Of a DNA stretch of 64,000 bases, positions 39,801-49,990 are shown piece by piece. Below the pieces are notes generated by a model that made no database searches, had not been told where the DNA came from, and saw only the letters and a program-made list of their open reading frames with translations. A program made the position numbers and the translations under genes. Numbering within the stretch: the first letter of the stretch is position 1; the number at the start of each line of letters is the position of its first letter. This DNA comes from Brachypodium distachyon (lineage: Eukaryota > Streptophyta > Magnoliopsida > Poales > Poaceae): positions 38,912,855-38,976,854 of the forward strand of contig NC_016131.3 of the NCBI RefSeq assembly GCF_000005505.3. The letters are read 5' to 3'.

Positions 39801-42800
39801 ACCTTGTACTCTGGATAATGATTATTGATTTTTTTCATTGAAGAACAAAGATGGCACCTTTTCAACATATGAGTGTAAGAGAACTACATCATTATTAGAG
39901 GTGAGTATTTAAAAAAATTACTTGAAATATCATGTAGAGACATTACTTTTTTGTTTGAGGTAATAACACCCGCAATACATAAACTTGAAACGTGCGAGCA
40001 ATTTCATACAATAACTTGAAAAATGGGGCCAAGTGGTCCAAAACTTGTATTGCGTATTTACTTTTGGTCAGATGCGCTCCGGAGCAGCCATGTGTCTTGC
40101 CAGCGTGGCAAAACAGCGCGCCGAGGGCTTGGTATTTTTTTACAAAAAAACCCTCATTTCCCTATGCTCTTGCGAGCCCCCGCAACCTCATTCTTGTTCT
40201 TCTCCCTCGAAATCCCATGAGGTTTAACCCTAAATCGACGAATCCCCGACGCGGCGAGGTATAGGGCGGCGAGGGAGAGGACGGCTGGCAGCGAGGGCCA
40301 TGGCAACGACGAGGGAGGAGGGCGTGTCATTGTCAACATTGGTGAGCCTGAGTCGAGCAGACGAGCTGCTCACAAGCACGAGGGCATTGGTCTCGTCCGC
40401 AGAACGGTCACCGGCGAGGAGTGGGCAACGGTGACCGGAGAAGTTTACTGGGCGCCACCGCGGTCGGCTGTGAAGGTTTTCACAAGAGCGTAGGGGAAAC
40501 AAGGTTTTTTTTTAAAATATCAAGCCCTCGACGCGTCTGACCAAAAGTGAATCCGCAATACATGTTTTGGAGCACCTGGCCCCATTTTTCAAGTTTTTGT
40601 ATGAAACTGCTCGCGCGCTTCAAGTTTATGTACTGCGGGTGTTATTACCTCTTTTTGTTTGTATTTGAAAGATCGTTATGGACGACTAGAGGGGGGGGGG
40701 GTGAATAGGCGACTAACAAATTTTAACTTTTGTTTCTTTCATTTTCTTTAATCCTAGGCCTTACTAAATTCTCTAAAGTGAATGCAACCCTAGTATGAAG
40801 TGCAATAGCCGAAACACTAGCCGAAGCAAAGGATAGACAATTAAGTAAAACAAGTAAGTAAGGGGCAAGAATGATGCCACACGGGAGACAAAGATTTATC
40901 CCGGAGTTCCACCTTTTGGGGAGGTGTACGTCTCCGTTCGGAGGAGTGCTCTACCAAAAATGTAGAGACGCCACAAGGGCTCACTCTATTCTCCTCTCAC
41001 AACACCACAAAGGCGAGGTGAGCTCCACTAATGGCTTCCTTGAAGGCGAACGCCGAACCTTTACAAACAAGGAGAAGGGCACGACTCCACAACTCAATTA
41101 GAGGCTCCTTCCCGAATCCACAAGCACCACCGCACAAGATTGGTGGCCTTGAGGAGACACCTTCCGGCTAGGGATCCCAAAATCCCAAGTATAACAAAAT
41201 CCACCAAGGAAAACGAGGGGAATCAACTTTTGCTTTGGTGAAACCCTAGATTGAGCTCTTCTCTACCCTTCCTCAAAGTATTGGCTTGGGGGATGCACTA
41301 GGGAGAGAGATCTCAAGATTTGAAGCTTAGAAATGGTGAAAAACCATGGGGGGATCGGGGTTAGAGCCGTTGGGGACGAAGACCCCCTTTTATAGGGATC
41401 CCAGATATCTGCCCGTTATGTACAGAAACTGTACTGGGCGGTACTACCGCTTGGCCGAGTACCGCATTGGTGCCGCACTAGGTCAGTAGCATTTTGGCAC
41501 TGGTCCGGTACACTGGGGCGGTACTACCGGCTTGGGCAGAGCGGCACTCCCGCCCTGGAATGAAAATAGGTAGAATCCTTGGGCTCAAAGTTTGGTTTTT
41601 GCTAATCTTCACCGATGGGTTTGTAGGCTATTTGGTCGGTGCAATCTGGTAGTTTTGTGTACTTGAAGTTGATTCACCCTAGCCTTCCCAAATGGACTCC
41701 TTTATAGTACGGATTTTCATACAACTCAATAAAATAAAAGGCCGTAAATCCTTCTACGCTTCTTCATTTTTGAGGGCTACGAACCGCGCCACTTGATTCT
41801 ATATAAGTTCTAAAATCACTTAGCGCACGGTTAGTCCACATGTCATGTTGTCATTAACACCAAAACTCATTAGAGATCGAAATGCCCTTTCAGTATTGAC
41901 ACTATAATTGTCTCTACCTAACTGTAGGCCCACTTGCTGAACTACCATAAAAGTGTCTCTACTTGAAGTGTCGCTATGAGTGTAGAGACATTAATAAAAT
42001 ATGTTCCTTGCTTAGGACGTTTTATAGAGACATTATATTGTCTTTACATTCCATATATAATACGTTTAAAGAGATCAATAAAATTTCTTAATTCTTTAAG
42101 ATATTTTATAGAGGCACTACATGACCTTTAATAAAGACATTTTTTGAGTCTCTATACCTGAGTACATTGAAAAAAAATCATGTTGGAAGCAATCCTTTAA
42201 CTCAAGACTTCAAGGGAAATAAGACGCATATCTAACCATCTGAACTTGATATGTTCTATTGGTCATAATCATAATAGAATTATTATACTTAGTTTATTAC
42301 ATGTATCAAACTTGCTAAGAGTATCTCTACTGAACATAAAAATGCCTGAAATAGTATCCCTAACCACAATATAAGTTCAATTCATCAAATATCTCAAAAA
42401 AAAAGTCTCATATGACTTATGTGACAATTTATTGTCTTAATTTTTTTTTGTCGACAGCATAATATCACAACTTTTGTCCCCATAATCAAGACACTTCATA
42501 TAGTGTCTCTCTACGTGAAAAAAGTGTCTCCACAACAATTTTGTAGAGGCAAATAGTGAAATATCTCTAGGAAATTGTCTACATAACAACAGTGTTGCAG
42601 TGACTAAAGTTAAATGTTATCCGATAACCCTTTTGCAAAGAAAATAACATTGGAGTATACCTGGGCATGGGTGGCCCGGCCCGGCCCGGCCTGAAGCCCG
42701 ACGTCCCGGGCCGGGCTCGGGCCTCACTTTCCAGTCCCAAGCCTGGCCCGAAAGCCCGAAAAAAGCCTGAAATGACTAAAACGGGTATTTTTTAAGGAAA

Positions 42801-45800
42801 AATAGGTATAAAAATCATTTATTTATTTCGAAAATAATTATTTTAATGCTTAAATGGCCTATTTTCAGGGGTTCGGGCGGGGCTCGGGCTTTATGAAGCC
42901 CGGCCCGGCCCGGGGTTTGCCCAGGTATACATTGGAGTAAAGCCAGGCTATTCCAGTTCGCAGATTCGAATTTGTAATTTTAATTTAACCAATTTTCAAC
43001 CATAATTACAGTTTTACTATTTAAATTTTAAAATTTGCCTAAACAACGCGATCTACACATCAGACCTCAATTAGCTGGTTCTGAAAAGTATTTTCACATT
43101 TTGTGAACTGACAAATAGCGTACAATCATCCCTCCTTTTAAAAAAAATAAGTACAATCATAATTTATAGATGACAAAAACAAGACCTAATGTGGAGGCTG
43201 TCCAACTAATCATTATGCATGCATGTTTGTTTCTTTTCTTGTTTAGTTACATTTTTGTGGGGGGGTTTCTGTTCTTATTTTGCTCTTTGACAAAGTTTTT
43301 TCTTTTGTTTTGTACTTTGCGTCTTCTGGTATTTTATTCTTAATGAAAAACGGAACACATTTTGATCCGTATTTGAGAAGAACAAAAATGGGTCCAGTCG
43401 ATACAGCAGAGACACTGCATGATGCTGGACCCAATAGGTATGTGAACATCAAGAACATACACTATAGCAGATGCAAAACATAATCTAATAGTAAAGTTCA
43501 AACTGGGTGATAATTTTAATTTCCAGGATTCATTTTGTTTTACTTCTGATTTCTGTGCTCATGGTTTATTTATACAGAATGTACAAATGGTTTCTATTTT
43601 AACATGTGATACCTCACCGTACACTAACCTGGTTTTTACTGCTGGCAAAATAGGTTCTCAACCCTTCTGAGAGTTTCCTGAACATTGTTGTCGATTATCC
43701 GTAAGCATGAAACTTCTTGCTTGCAGATAATATCATTGACTCCCTTTCATTAATATACTATGAAATATAATTCACCACCTTCAACCAATTGATAGGTCTG
43801 TTGAATGCACATCTTCAGTGCTTCAAGCCCTGATTATGTTCAGAGAGCTTTACCCGGGGTACCGCAAAGAAGAGATAGGAAAATGTATTAAAACTTCTTC
43901 CAAGTTTATTGAGGATAACCAACGAAACGATGGATCATGGTATCTATAATCTTCATTGGTGATGTTAATTATTGGAAATCTTAGCATTTGCAATCAATAA
44001 TTGCATTTTTCATTATCTAACAGGTTTGGAACATGGGGTATATGTTTCACTTATGGAGCATTCTTTGCAGTAAAAGGATTAGTTGCTTCTGGGAGAACAT
44101 ATGAAAATAGTTCATCCATACGCAAAGCATGCACCTTTCTGTTGTCAAAGCAGCTAAGTACAGGTGGATGGGGAGAGACTTATCTTTCTAGTGAAACTGA
44201 GGTAGTTCTTGTTCTTTTTTGTATCTAATAACAACTCTTGTTTAGGGTCTGGTAATGTAATGCTTGGCTTGTAAATTTGTTAGCTTCATATACTAGATAT
44301 AGGATGCTATCCGCCTATCTCTGAGCAAGTTTTTTGATCTCCTAATCATCTTACTGGTCTCCCAGCAGACGTGGCCAGTAGTTCTATCTGGCAGGTCATT
44401 AGTACACAGACCCAAAATCCACAGAGTTCCAAATACAGATCATTCATTAGAAATTTCTTTGGAGTTGAATCTGGTAAACCAGCATCCCAGCCCTAGGCCT
44501 GTTGTAATTTTTACTGGAAGAGGTTTGTTATGCTCACGGCCAAGTTCAGAGCAACGCGGCTTTATAGAGTGCTAGGGTCCTGCACCCTTATAAGTTGTAC
44601 TCATTTTGCTCCATCTCATAACTGTATTTGTCCATATCATCTAGCTAGTCCTGACTGTTAATTTCCTGTCTGTAGCCAAACTTTTGTGTCCAGCTTTTTT
44701 GCTCTAATGGGCCAGATTCTGGCAAATGCAATTGTAATATGTGACTGAAATACATTTGTCCTAAGTTTCTTAGTCAATGTGCTGCTCTTAGGTCTTAACT
44801 CACCAGGCTGAATATTTTATTGTAAATCCCGCGTTGTTCAAGCTACCAACTTGAGTCCTTAGATTACATAATTAGTATATTGCTTCTATACTGATTGGCC
44901 ATTTAACAATAGTATAACTCAAATTTGCCAAATATTGTTCCTTCTGAACCTTATATTAATTGTAAATACTAATAAGCACAAATCCTAATGAATTTTACAT
45001 CTGCTCTAATATTGTCAGGCTTATGTCGCGGCTATTGGTCCTCATGCAGTGAACACCGCTTGGGCAATGTTAGCTTTAATTTATGCTGGGCAGGTATGTT
45101 CATTTGAGTTGACTCTAGCTGCTAAATAAGGATACTCCCTCCAATCCATATTAATTGTCTCCAATTTGTCCAAATATGGATGTATTTGTGCCTAAAAAAC
45201 GTCCAGATACATGTAATATTTAGACAACTAATATGGATCGGAGGGAGTAACATTTTTATGTTACTTATTATATCGACATGTTATTTCCATATCATGGTCA
45301 TTTTACTAAGGTTGAACGAGATCCAACTCCACTATTTCATGCCGCAAAAGAGTTGATCAACATGCAACTAGAGACGGGAGGGTTTCCACAGCAAGTAAGT
45401 ATTGAACTTCTGGGCCTACAGATGTATATTACTCCTATTTCTTGTTTCAAATTTGCCCAAAAATGGATGTATCTATTCTTAAAAAGTGCCTACATGCATG
45501 TAAGATTTCGACAAGAATTATGGAACGAAGGAAGTACACTATTAATTGTTTATACCTCCTGTGTAGGATCATTATAATGGTGTAAGATCATATATATGAT
45601 CTTCAGAACAACTTTTCAGGCATTAACCCTACGATGATCCTTGCCTAGAGTTGACCCTATTGTACATTTGTACTAGTATTACTTATATTTCAATATCATG
45701 CTATGACTATTGGTACGTTTTGGAGACCATGCTTACAATCTGAACTTTCACCGTTGATGCAGGAACACGTTGGATGCTTCAACTGCTCTTTATACTTCAA

Positions 45801-45879
45801 TTATGCAAATTATAGCTACTTATACCCCATATGGGCTCTTGGAGAGTTTCGTCGTCGACTGGTTGGGAAAAGGATCTGA
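21889..45879 (+). CDS. Oxidosqualene cyclase, SAD1/beta-amyrin-synthase-like triterpene synthase (18 exons)
   Basis: The product cyclises 2,3-oxidosqualene at the ER membrane to a triterpene or sterol skeleton. Exons: 21889-22086, 31393-31578, 32129-32218, 32322-32510, 33158-33242, 34138-34304, 36363-36551, 38216-38329, 38860-38982, 39072-39191, 39540-39638, 39844-39900, 43654-43700, 43796-43939, 44024-44201, 45019-45093, 45311-45394, 45763-45879. They join in frame to 753 residues; the family has about 757. It starts [10 protein letters not shown], as plant cyclases do. DCTAE (480-484) holds the acid that protonates the epoxide. FWCFCR (252-257) corresponds to the MWCYCR/MWCHCR motif. QW-type repeats include NEDGGWG (159-165), DGSW (600-603) and STGGWGE (648-654). 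From memory, closest to oat SAD1, a cycloartenol-synthase-derived grass beta-amyrin synthase. The exact product is not predictable. All introns are GT-AG except intron 3 (GC-AG). No P450 lies nearby. Confidence 0.95.
22087..24701. other. Cyclase intron 1, first part: no gene seen
   Basis: A lone Stowaway-like start (CTCCCTCCGTTCC) lies at about 22151 without a closing end. An open frame of 199 codons at 23208-23807 is rich in arginine and proline, resembles no family I know and has no homologous exon nearby. I treat it as chance. Confidence 0.4.
24702..25383. repeat. 137-bp direct repeats flanking a hAT exon
   Basis: Bases 24702-24838 and 25247-25383 are about 95 percent alike by eye, sharing GAAACTCTACACTTCAATC and CAACATCAACTATTGAG. 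Between them lies the last part of a hAT-type gene. The arrangement may reflect a local duplication. Confidence 0.85.
24896..25144 (-). pseudogene. hAT transposase C-terminal remnant (RICESLEEPER type)
   Basis: Two consecutive exons can be read on the minus strand: 25144-25001 and 24924-24896, joined by a GT-AG intron in frame and ending at a stop. The product contains [32 protein letters not shown] and CSKDWL. This is the hAT C-terminal dimerisation region (Dimer_Tnp_hAT), found in transposases and in domesticated RICESLEEPER-like proteins. No BED zinc finger or catalytic DDE region is seen upstream, so this is a fragment. It lies antisense in intron 1 of the cyclase gene. Confidence 0.8.
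25700..26420 (-). pseudogene. Possible exons of an unrecognised gene, antisense in cyclase intron 1
   Basis: On the minus strand an open stretch at about 26010-25865 encodes [20 protein letters not shown], then [19 protein letters not shown] and LQILRDVVQ, and ends at a GT donor. A later segment after TTTCTTGTAG near 25777 stays open to a stop near 25692. An upstream segment near 26200 encodes [18 protein letters not shown]. The composition looks like real protein rather than random GC-rich frames. I do not recognise the family and no clear start codon links the parts. It could belong with the hAT remnant just downstream as a chimeric or captured gene. Confidence 0.35.
26430..27180. other. 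Cyclase intron 1: GC-rich stretch, no gene recognised
   Basis: Open frames on both strands overlap and are arginine-, proline- and serine-rich. A duplicated word AGATCGGGGAAGGAGCT occurs near 26872 and 26908. I see no family signature. Confidence 0.35.
27185..27473. repeat. Two-copy tandem repeat of about 138 bp, within a probable MITE
   Basis: Units at about 27185-27322 and 27335-27473 share AAGATAAAA(A/G)GAGAGAGAAAA, CAGCCAGCTGCAGCACG and TAATACATTCTTGTA(G/A)CCACCT. The words GCTCTAAGAA near 27153 and again near 27553 bracket the region and may be the element's ends. The family is not assigned. Confidence 0.7.
27560..29150. other. Cyclase intron 1: no gene seen
   Basis: Mixed AT- and GC-rich sequence with several GGGCC-containing, transposon-like words (for example near 27868, 27900 and 28035). 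No open frame that I can support. Confidence 0.35.
29153..29327. repeat. Short inverted repeat (small MITE-like element)
   Basis: TCGTTTATTCGGAAT near 29153 pairs in reverse complement with ATTCCGAATAAACAAACCG near 29309. AGCTC and GCTGCTC follow on the inner sides. Ends and target-site duplication are not clear. Confidence 0.45.
29390..29610. mobile_element. Tourist-like (PIF/Harbinger) MITE in cyclase intron 1
   Basis: The ends GGGCATCTCCAA and TTGAAGATGCCC are near-perfect inverted repeats, with TAA directly on both sides (29387-29389 and 29611-29613). A 3-base TAA/TTA duplication is the PIF/Harbinger hallmark. Confidence 0.85.
29835..29939. mobile_element. Stowaway-like MITE in cyclase intron 1
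   Basis: Imperfect inverted ends (CCTTTGTCCGGAAACAAGTGA and TCACTTATTTTTAGAAGGAG) with TA on both sides. Confidence 0.65.
30406..30517. mobile_element. Stowaway MITE in cyclase intron 1
   Basis: The ends CTCCTCTGATCCTAAATT and AATTTAGGATCGGAGTGAG are inverted repeats with TA on both sides. It shares the interior word AGATACATGTAATATTTCGAC with the copies near 14.8 kb and 45.2 kb, so they form one family. Confidence 0.88.
30520..31392. other. End of cyclase intron 1: no gene seen
   Basis: AT-rich intron sequence leading to the acceptor ATGCAG at 31387-31392. Short open frames here are chance. Confidence 0.5.
32511..34137. other. Cyclase introns 4 and 5: nothing but intron
   Basis: AT-rich intron sequence around exon 5. 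No transposon ends, RNA genes or open frames that I can support. Confidence 0.5.
34925..36048. mobile_element. PIF/Harbinger-like element in cyclase intron 6, with GC-rich cargo
   Basis: TTA flanks both ends (34922-34924 and 36049-36051). The ends, TAGCCCGTTTGGATGTAA on the left and TTTACATCCAAACACAGCC on the right, are inverted repeats. Subterminal regions on both sides are full of GAATTGGAATT words. The middle (about 35080-35770) is GC-rich with overlapping frames on both strands up to 193 codons. It has no Harbinger transposase signature that I recognise and may be captured host sequence. Confidence 0.75.
36552..37270. other. Cyclase intron 7, first part: no feature seen
   Basis: AT-rich intron DNA. 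A short word, TTTGTAGATAATATCCATGTG, occurs twice (near 36675 and 36748). Confidence 0.4.
37271..37975 (-). mobile_element. Non-autonomous Helitron in cyclase intron 7
   Basis: On the minus strand the element starts TCTATACCAATATATTAAATT directly after a host A, and ends with a hairpin (CCGTGC, AGC, GCACGG), a short spacer and CTAG, followed by a host T. A 5' TC, a 3' hairpin about 10 bases before CTRR, and insertion between A and T without duplication are the Helitron hallmarks. At 705 bp it has no Rep/helicase frame. The GC-rich 5' half could be captured DNA. Confidence 0.85.
39957..40651. mobile_element. Non-autonomous MULE (Pack-MULE-like) in cyclase intron 12
   Basis: The ends GAGGTAATAACACCCGC and GCGGGTGTTATTACCTC are inverted repeats of about 75 bp. 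The element is flanked by identical 9-base repeats TTTTTGTTT (39948-39956 and 40652-40660). The interior (about 40070-40500) is GC-rich with overlapping open frames, typical of captured gene fragments. The donor gene is not recognised. Confidence 0.92.
40666..41892. mobile_element. Solo LTR in cyclase intron 12
   Basis: It starts TGAAAG and ends CTTTCA, a perfect TG...CA inverted terminus, and is flanked by identical 5-base repeats GTATT (40661-40665 and 41893-41897). At 1227 bp there are no internal retrotransposon genes and no second LTR, so it is a solo LTR left by recombination. The G run near 40690 and the GGGGGGTGAATAGG word recur in grass LTRs as I remember them. Orientation and family are not settled. 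Confidence 0.9.
41898..42640. repeat. GAGACA/TGTCTC-rich sequence, probable older DNA transposon
   Basis: Variants of GTAGAGACA and TGTCTCTAC occur about ten times in both orientations, also just left of the MULE (TGTAGAGACATTAC near 39933). The MULE and the solo LTR thus appear to sit inside one older element. A CACTA-like word (GTCACTGCAACACTG on the minus strand) lies near 42602. Both boundaries are unclear. Confidence 0.45.
42656..42929. mobile_element. Non-autonomous hAT element in cyclase intron 12, GGCCCG-rich ends
   Basis: Perfect 12-base inverted ends TATACCTGGGCA and TGCCCAGGTATA are flanked by identical 8-base repeats CATTGGAG (42648-42655 and 42930-42937). Both subterminal regions are arrays of GGCCCGGCC and AAGCCCG words around an AT-rich core. 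It is non-coding. Confidence 0.92.
42940..43653. other. End of cyclase intron 12: no gene seen
   Basis: AT-rich intron DNA ending at the exon 13 acceptor. The only open frames are short. Confidence 0.45.
44202..45018. other. Cyclase intron 15: no feature seen
   Basis: AT-rich intron DNA of about 0.8 kb without transposon ends or coding signal. Confidence 0.45.
45135..45247. mobile_element. Stowaway MITE in cyclase intron 16
   Basis: The ends CTCCCTCCAATCCATATTA and TAATATGGATCGGAGGGAG are inverted repeats with TA on both sides. It has the same interior family word (AGATACATGTAATATTT) as other copies here. Confidence 0.92.
45432..45534. mobile_element. Degenerate Stowaway MITE in cyclase intron 17
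   Basis: The ends CTCCTATTTCTTGTT and AATTATGGAACGAAGGAAG are imperfect inverted repeats with TA flanks. The interior resembles the neighbouring copy in intron 16 but is more diverged. Confidence 0.7.
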
Positions 45880-48800
45880 AACCGATGAACGTACATGATA
45901 TGTTACTAAACTGCTCCTAAGTAAACCATGCTTATTGCATAATGGACCATACACACGCTATATCTATGTAAGAAATACAGCAACAACAGCCTTGATACCA
46001 AAGTGATTTAGGTAGTTATTCACGAAATAAAAGAGGAAATTACTATGATGTTTATTGCAATGACATCTCGATTACCGTGACTTGTATGGTTTCGAGGTTT
46101 TAGTCCTGACCCTAACTCTCCACCTAGGCTCACTCACCAGATTTAATGGTAAATATGATGCGATGGAGGAGGTATATGTGACACTGAAGTGGAAAAGGGC
46201 GCTCAATCGATGTGAAATGGATCCGGAGGGACCCTTCATGTATTTCGTCTGTAGCTGGTGGATTTAAAAAACCCAGCAAATTAACATGGGTCTTTTGGCT
46301 GTCATGATTGCACCGTTTGGTGTAACGTGATCAAATTGTCTTAGGTGGCTGCTTCTAGGCCATGTCCTCCTTTCATGAAAAAAAAAAGGTGTTTGCTTCT
46401 AGGCAAAACTCATATCTGTCTTTGCTATCACTGAACTGGATGTTTTGGTTGGCAGAATGAGGTAGGAGGGAATAGAACCATAATCATAAGTACGTACTTT
46501 TAAAAATGAATAAAATGATATTGATTTTATATCACATAATTACATATTCATGGAGTAAATGTTGGTCAAAGCCTAAGTCAAACAAAACAAAATATGCCTT
46601 CTATTAAAACAGGGGAAGTAGAAATGATCTAAAACACTTGAAAAACTGATAGCAAAAATCCTTGATAAAACTAAAAGTTACGTCAAGATTCTACAAAGTC
46701 AAATTCACTAGAGCAGTCATCCGTGTCTTGATATCTCTCACCGTCTCTGGTGATAAAATTGTAGAATACCAAATCTAATAAAAATCACAATTTTGACGGC
46801 TGATGTTTTCAGCGGCTATGGTTCCTTATGCATCTTTATGATAATACCTTCCACGAACCAAGAAGATGGGTAGGAGCTATTGTTGGGCGGGCTTCCAGGC
46901 CCAATCTCATTCATTTTCTCGTTATTTATATATCCTATTCGGCCATCCTGTCCGGACCCATCTCCTTCCCCTCTCCTTCTTTTTCTCTTTCATTTTTCCA
47001 CTTGGGTCTTCTCATTTCGTGTTTTACTTGAGCGGCCATTGGAAAAAAGGATTAGAGAGAAAAATAAAATCAATTTATGTTTAAGAAAATGTAGTAAAGT
47101 AAATAAATATTGTAAAACAGATCACATGAAAGGTGAAACCTCTGATCACTTAATCGAGGTGGTACTTGTGATTAGAGGTCAGGGATTTTTCATAAAATGT
47201 GTTTAAGTAATTAAAGGTTCCACCCTTTATCTGACCCCATTTGAGATCAATTGGGTAATATCAGAAGTATTCAAGTTTTCACTCTCTTTTCTACGGCTAT
47301 TCAAGTTTCCACTAAATAGATCAATTGGGTGTATTTATAATCATTTTTACATATCTATAAAATGAGTAAATATCAAGGAACCCCTATAATTGGGTGCGAA
47401 GCTTAGAACAAATTTTGGATTCTTTTTTCACATAACTACGACCCTTCAAATTAGTTACGAGGAACCTAAATGGTGGCATTGCAGCTGATTGATAGCAAAT
47501 ATGACTAGCTGGGCCCACCCATGAGGGTAATTTTGGCAAAAAAATGATGACATGGCTAGTCAGCTAGATCTGACATAAACCGGCCCGATTAGGACCACCC
47601 CAGCAAACTATAGGGGTAGGCAGAGACAACATCAGGTCGGTCTTTAAAAAAAAAGCTCGCCATCATGACAGCTCAGCTCAGCTTGGGCCATGCCTGGGCC
47701 CCGGCATCACGGGCCGACACAGCCCGGTCCATTTAGCACTTTTCTATCTTTTTTTCATTTTTCTTTGTATTTTGTATGGGGCCCGTCGAGCTAAATGCAG
47801 CCATGCTGGCGGCCCTTTCTGGGCCTACCTTCCGCGTTGGTGGGCCGGCACAGCACAACCCGTTTATATGCGGGGCCTAGGGGGCTGGGCCAGGCTAAGC
47901 CCAGTTAGTAGCAGGCTAGGCGAGGCATAGTTGATGCCAACAGAGACGGTTGGCAGGGGCGGGCCCAGGGCCCATGCTAGGGGTGCTACAGCTTGGGAGG
48001 AAGCATACGAGGGGGTTCAGCCTAAATTACAGAATTCCAAATCACTCAGTTGGCCCATGATACTCCCCTGCATTGGCTGTTTTCTGGACCCACCCGTGAC
48101 GGTTGGGGTAGTCATAGTGTCTGGAAAGCATGCCAACATGGAGCGAGCAGTGATCTAGCGCTAGGCTGTGTGGAAGGAAGGTTGAAGATACTGGTTAGAC
48201 GGTTAGCCTCGTACGTATTCTGCCAAACCTCCCGGTGCCGCGCACGGGATCCACACCCATCACAATTACCAACCACGTGTCCAATCCATTTTGCTTAATC
48301 TCTCTTTCCTCTGGTTAGTAATGGGCTAGTCCCAGCGTTTCTCTCTCCCCATCTATCTCTCTGCCGCAAGCCCAGAGTCTGACTGCTCTCTCCTTCTGTC
48401 TCTTTCCTGGCACGAACGCCCCCATCTCTCTACGCCGCCGCAACCTTACTCGCCACGCGTCAGCGCTCCGACGGTCGGATGGGGAGAGTAAGGAAGAAGA
48501 CCTTAGCTCGGTGAATCATCTATGTCGCAATGTTCTTTTCTCGGAGAGCGCAAGATCTCCAGGTGGCCGCGGCCATGCTACTCGCCTCCCCATACTCGTC
48601 CCTGCCCGCCGACCTATTCTTCTTTGCCGCTAGATCCAGTCCTCCAGCCCGCGGTGGCAAGTCGGTGGTGAGTGCAGAAAGTATTTCTTTTTCTGGATCC
48701 ACCTGATCCCTTACCGAAGATGCATAGCCTTTAGTAAATCGGATTCGTGAAAGGTACCAAATTCGCGAACTGATCTTAGGTATACTTAATTGTATCATCG

Positions 48801-49048
48801 ATGAGTTGATTTGTTTTGATGTCCTTTAACGTGCTTTTCTAGTGCTAAAATGTATTCATTTTCGTGTGGGTTGATGTACAAGGACTTGGTATTAAAAATT
48901 GATATTGTACCAGCCAGAAAATGGCACTGCGGTACTCAAAGGACACGCGCGTCAGTCCTCAAGATTGCGCAGGCCAATCCTCTTCGTCCGTCACAGGAAA
49001 CCTAGCCTACCTAGGGGAGCAAATATTCGAACTGTCATCTCGCTTTAC
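45880..49048. other. Intergenic between cyclase and Sec63 genes
   Basis: The first few hundred bases probably include the cyclase 3' UTR. At about 47640-47930 there is a GGGCC-rich stretch like the ends of hAT-type elements, but no paired ends were found. At about 48330-48680 a GC-rich stretch resembles a leader or captured exon; no gene could be supported. Confidence 0.4.
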
Positions 49049-49056
49049 GTTGGGGG

Positions 49057-49693
49057 GAGGGCTGGGCATTCGGTTTCACCGAACCGATCGGTTCGGTGCT
49101 TCGGTGTTTAGAAAATTTCGGTTTTCAGGGAATAAGCACCGATCGGTTACGGAACATGCTAACCGAGGCTTTCGGTCACCCACTAATTCGGTTCGGTGCC
49201 CCGATCTCACCGAACATGACCGAACATCTGTACTGCTCATGACACCAATTCAGTACTAGTGCACTACAATCAACAGCAGTTTGTACTTTTTTCTGTTCCT
49301 GTACTTGTAAAAGGCTGTCAGGCTGTCAGGACACAGCACTCAGCAGGCTCGGACGACATATTCAATCAAAGCTTTCATCGGTCAGAAAAGAAAATGGCAA
49401 ATTAGAATTGAACACTGCATATCATAGACATTAAACAAAAAATTAGAAATAAGGACTTGCGTTGGCATGCTAGGAGCAGCCTTCAATCCTATGATAGACA
49501 CTAAACAAAGATATGTTGGTGTCTCGGTTAATTCAGTCACCCGAGGCATATACCCGAATTGACCAAACTTAGTTCGATTTTCCACAGTTGGCAACCGAAT
49601 GTGTAACCAAACATTTCGGTTTCGGTGAATTCGGCTTCGGTTCCGGTTTATTCGGTTCGGTGAATCGGTTTTCGGTTAATATGCCCACCCCTG
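49057..49693. mobile_element. Non-autonomous hAT element with TTCGGT-rich ends
   Basis: Identical 8-base repeats GTTGGGGG flank it (49049-49056 and 49694-49701). The ends GAGGGCTGGGCAT and ATGCCCACCCCTG are inverted repeats resembling the hAT CAGGGGTGGGCA terminus. Both subterminal regions are arrays of TTCGGT/ACCGAA words. It lies about 300 bp beyond the Sec63 stop codon. Confidence 0.88.
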
Positions 49694-49990
49694 GTTGGGG
49701 GCTTGGGGCACAACCAGGTAAAACCCGGGAACCAACTTTTTTTTTTCTTTTGATATGTTTCCAAAGTAAACTGTAACTACTCCAACTCCATTTGGTCCGA
49801 AGCATTAAAATCCCGGCGATCCAATTTGCCATTTTCTTAATTTAAATGAATAATAAAATAAAAATGGAAGGTCAAGTACTAACTGTTACTCCCTGTTCTT
49901 GCTCTATAAGTCGACGCCGTGGATACTTTATGTTTCACCAGGCACAAAGGGCAAAAACATGGGTGTTAAGCTTCTACACGGGGTATTGTA

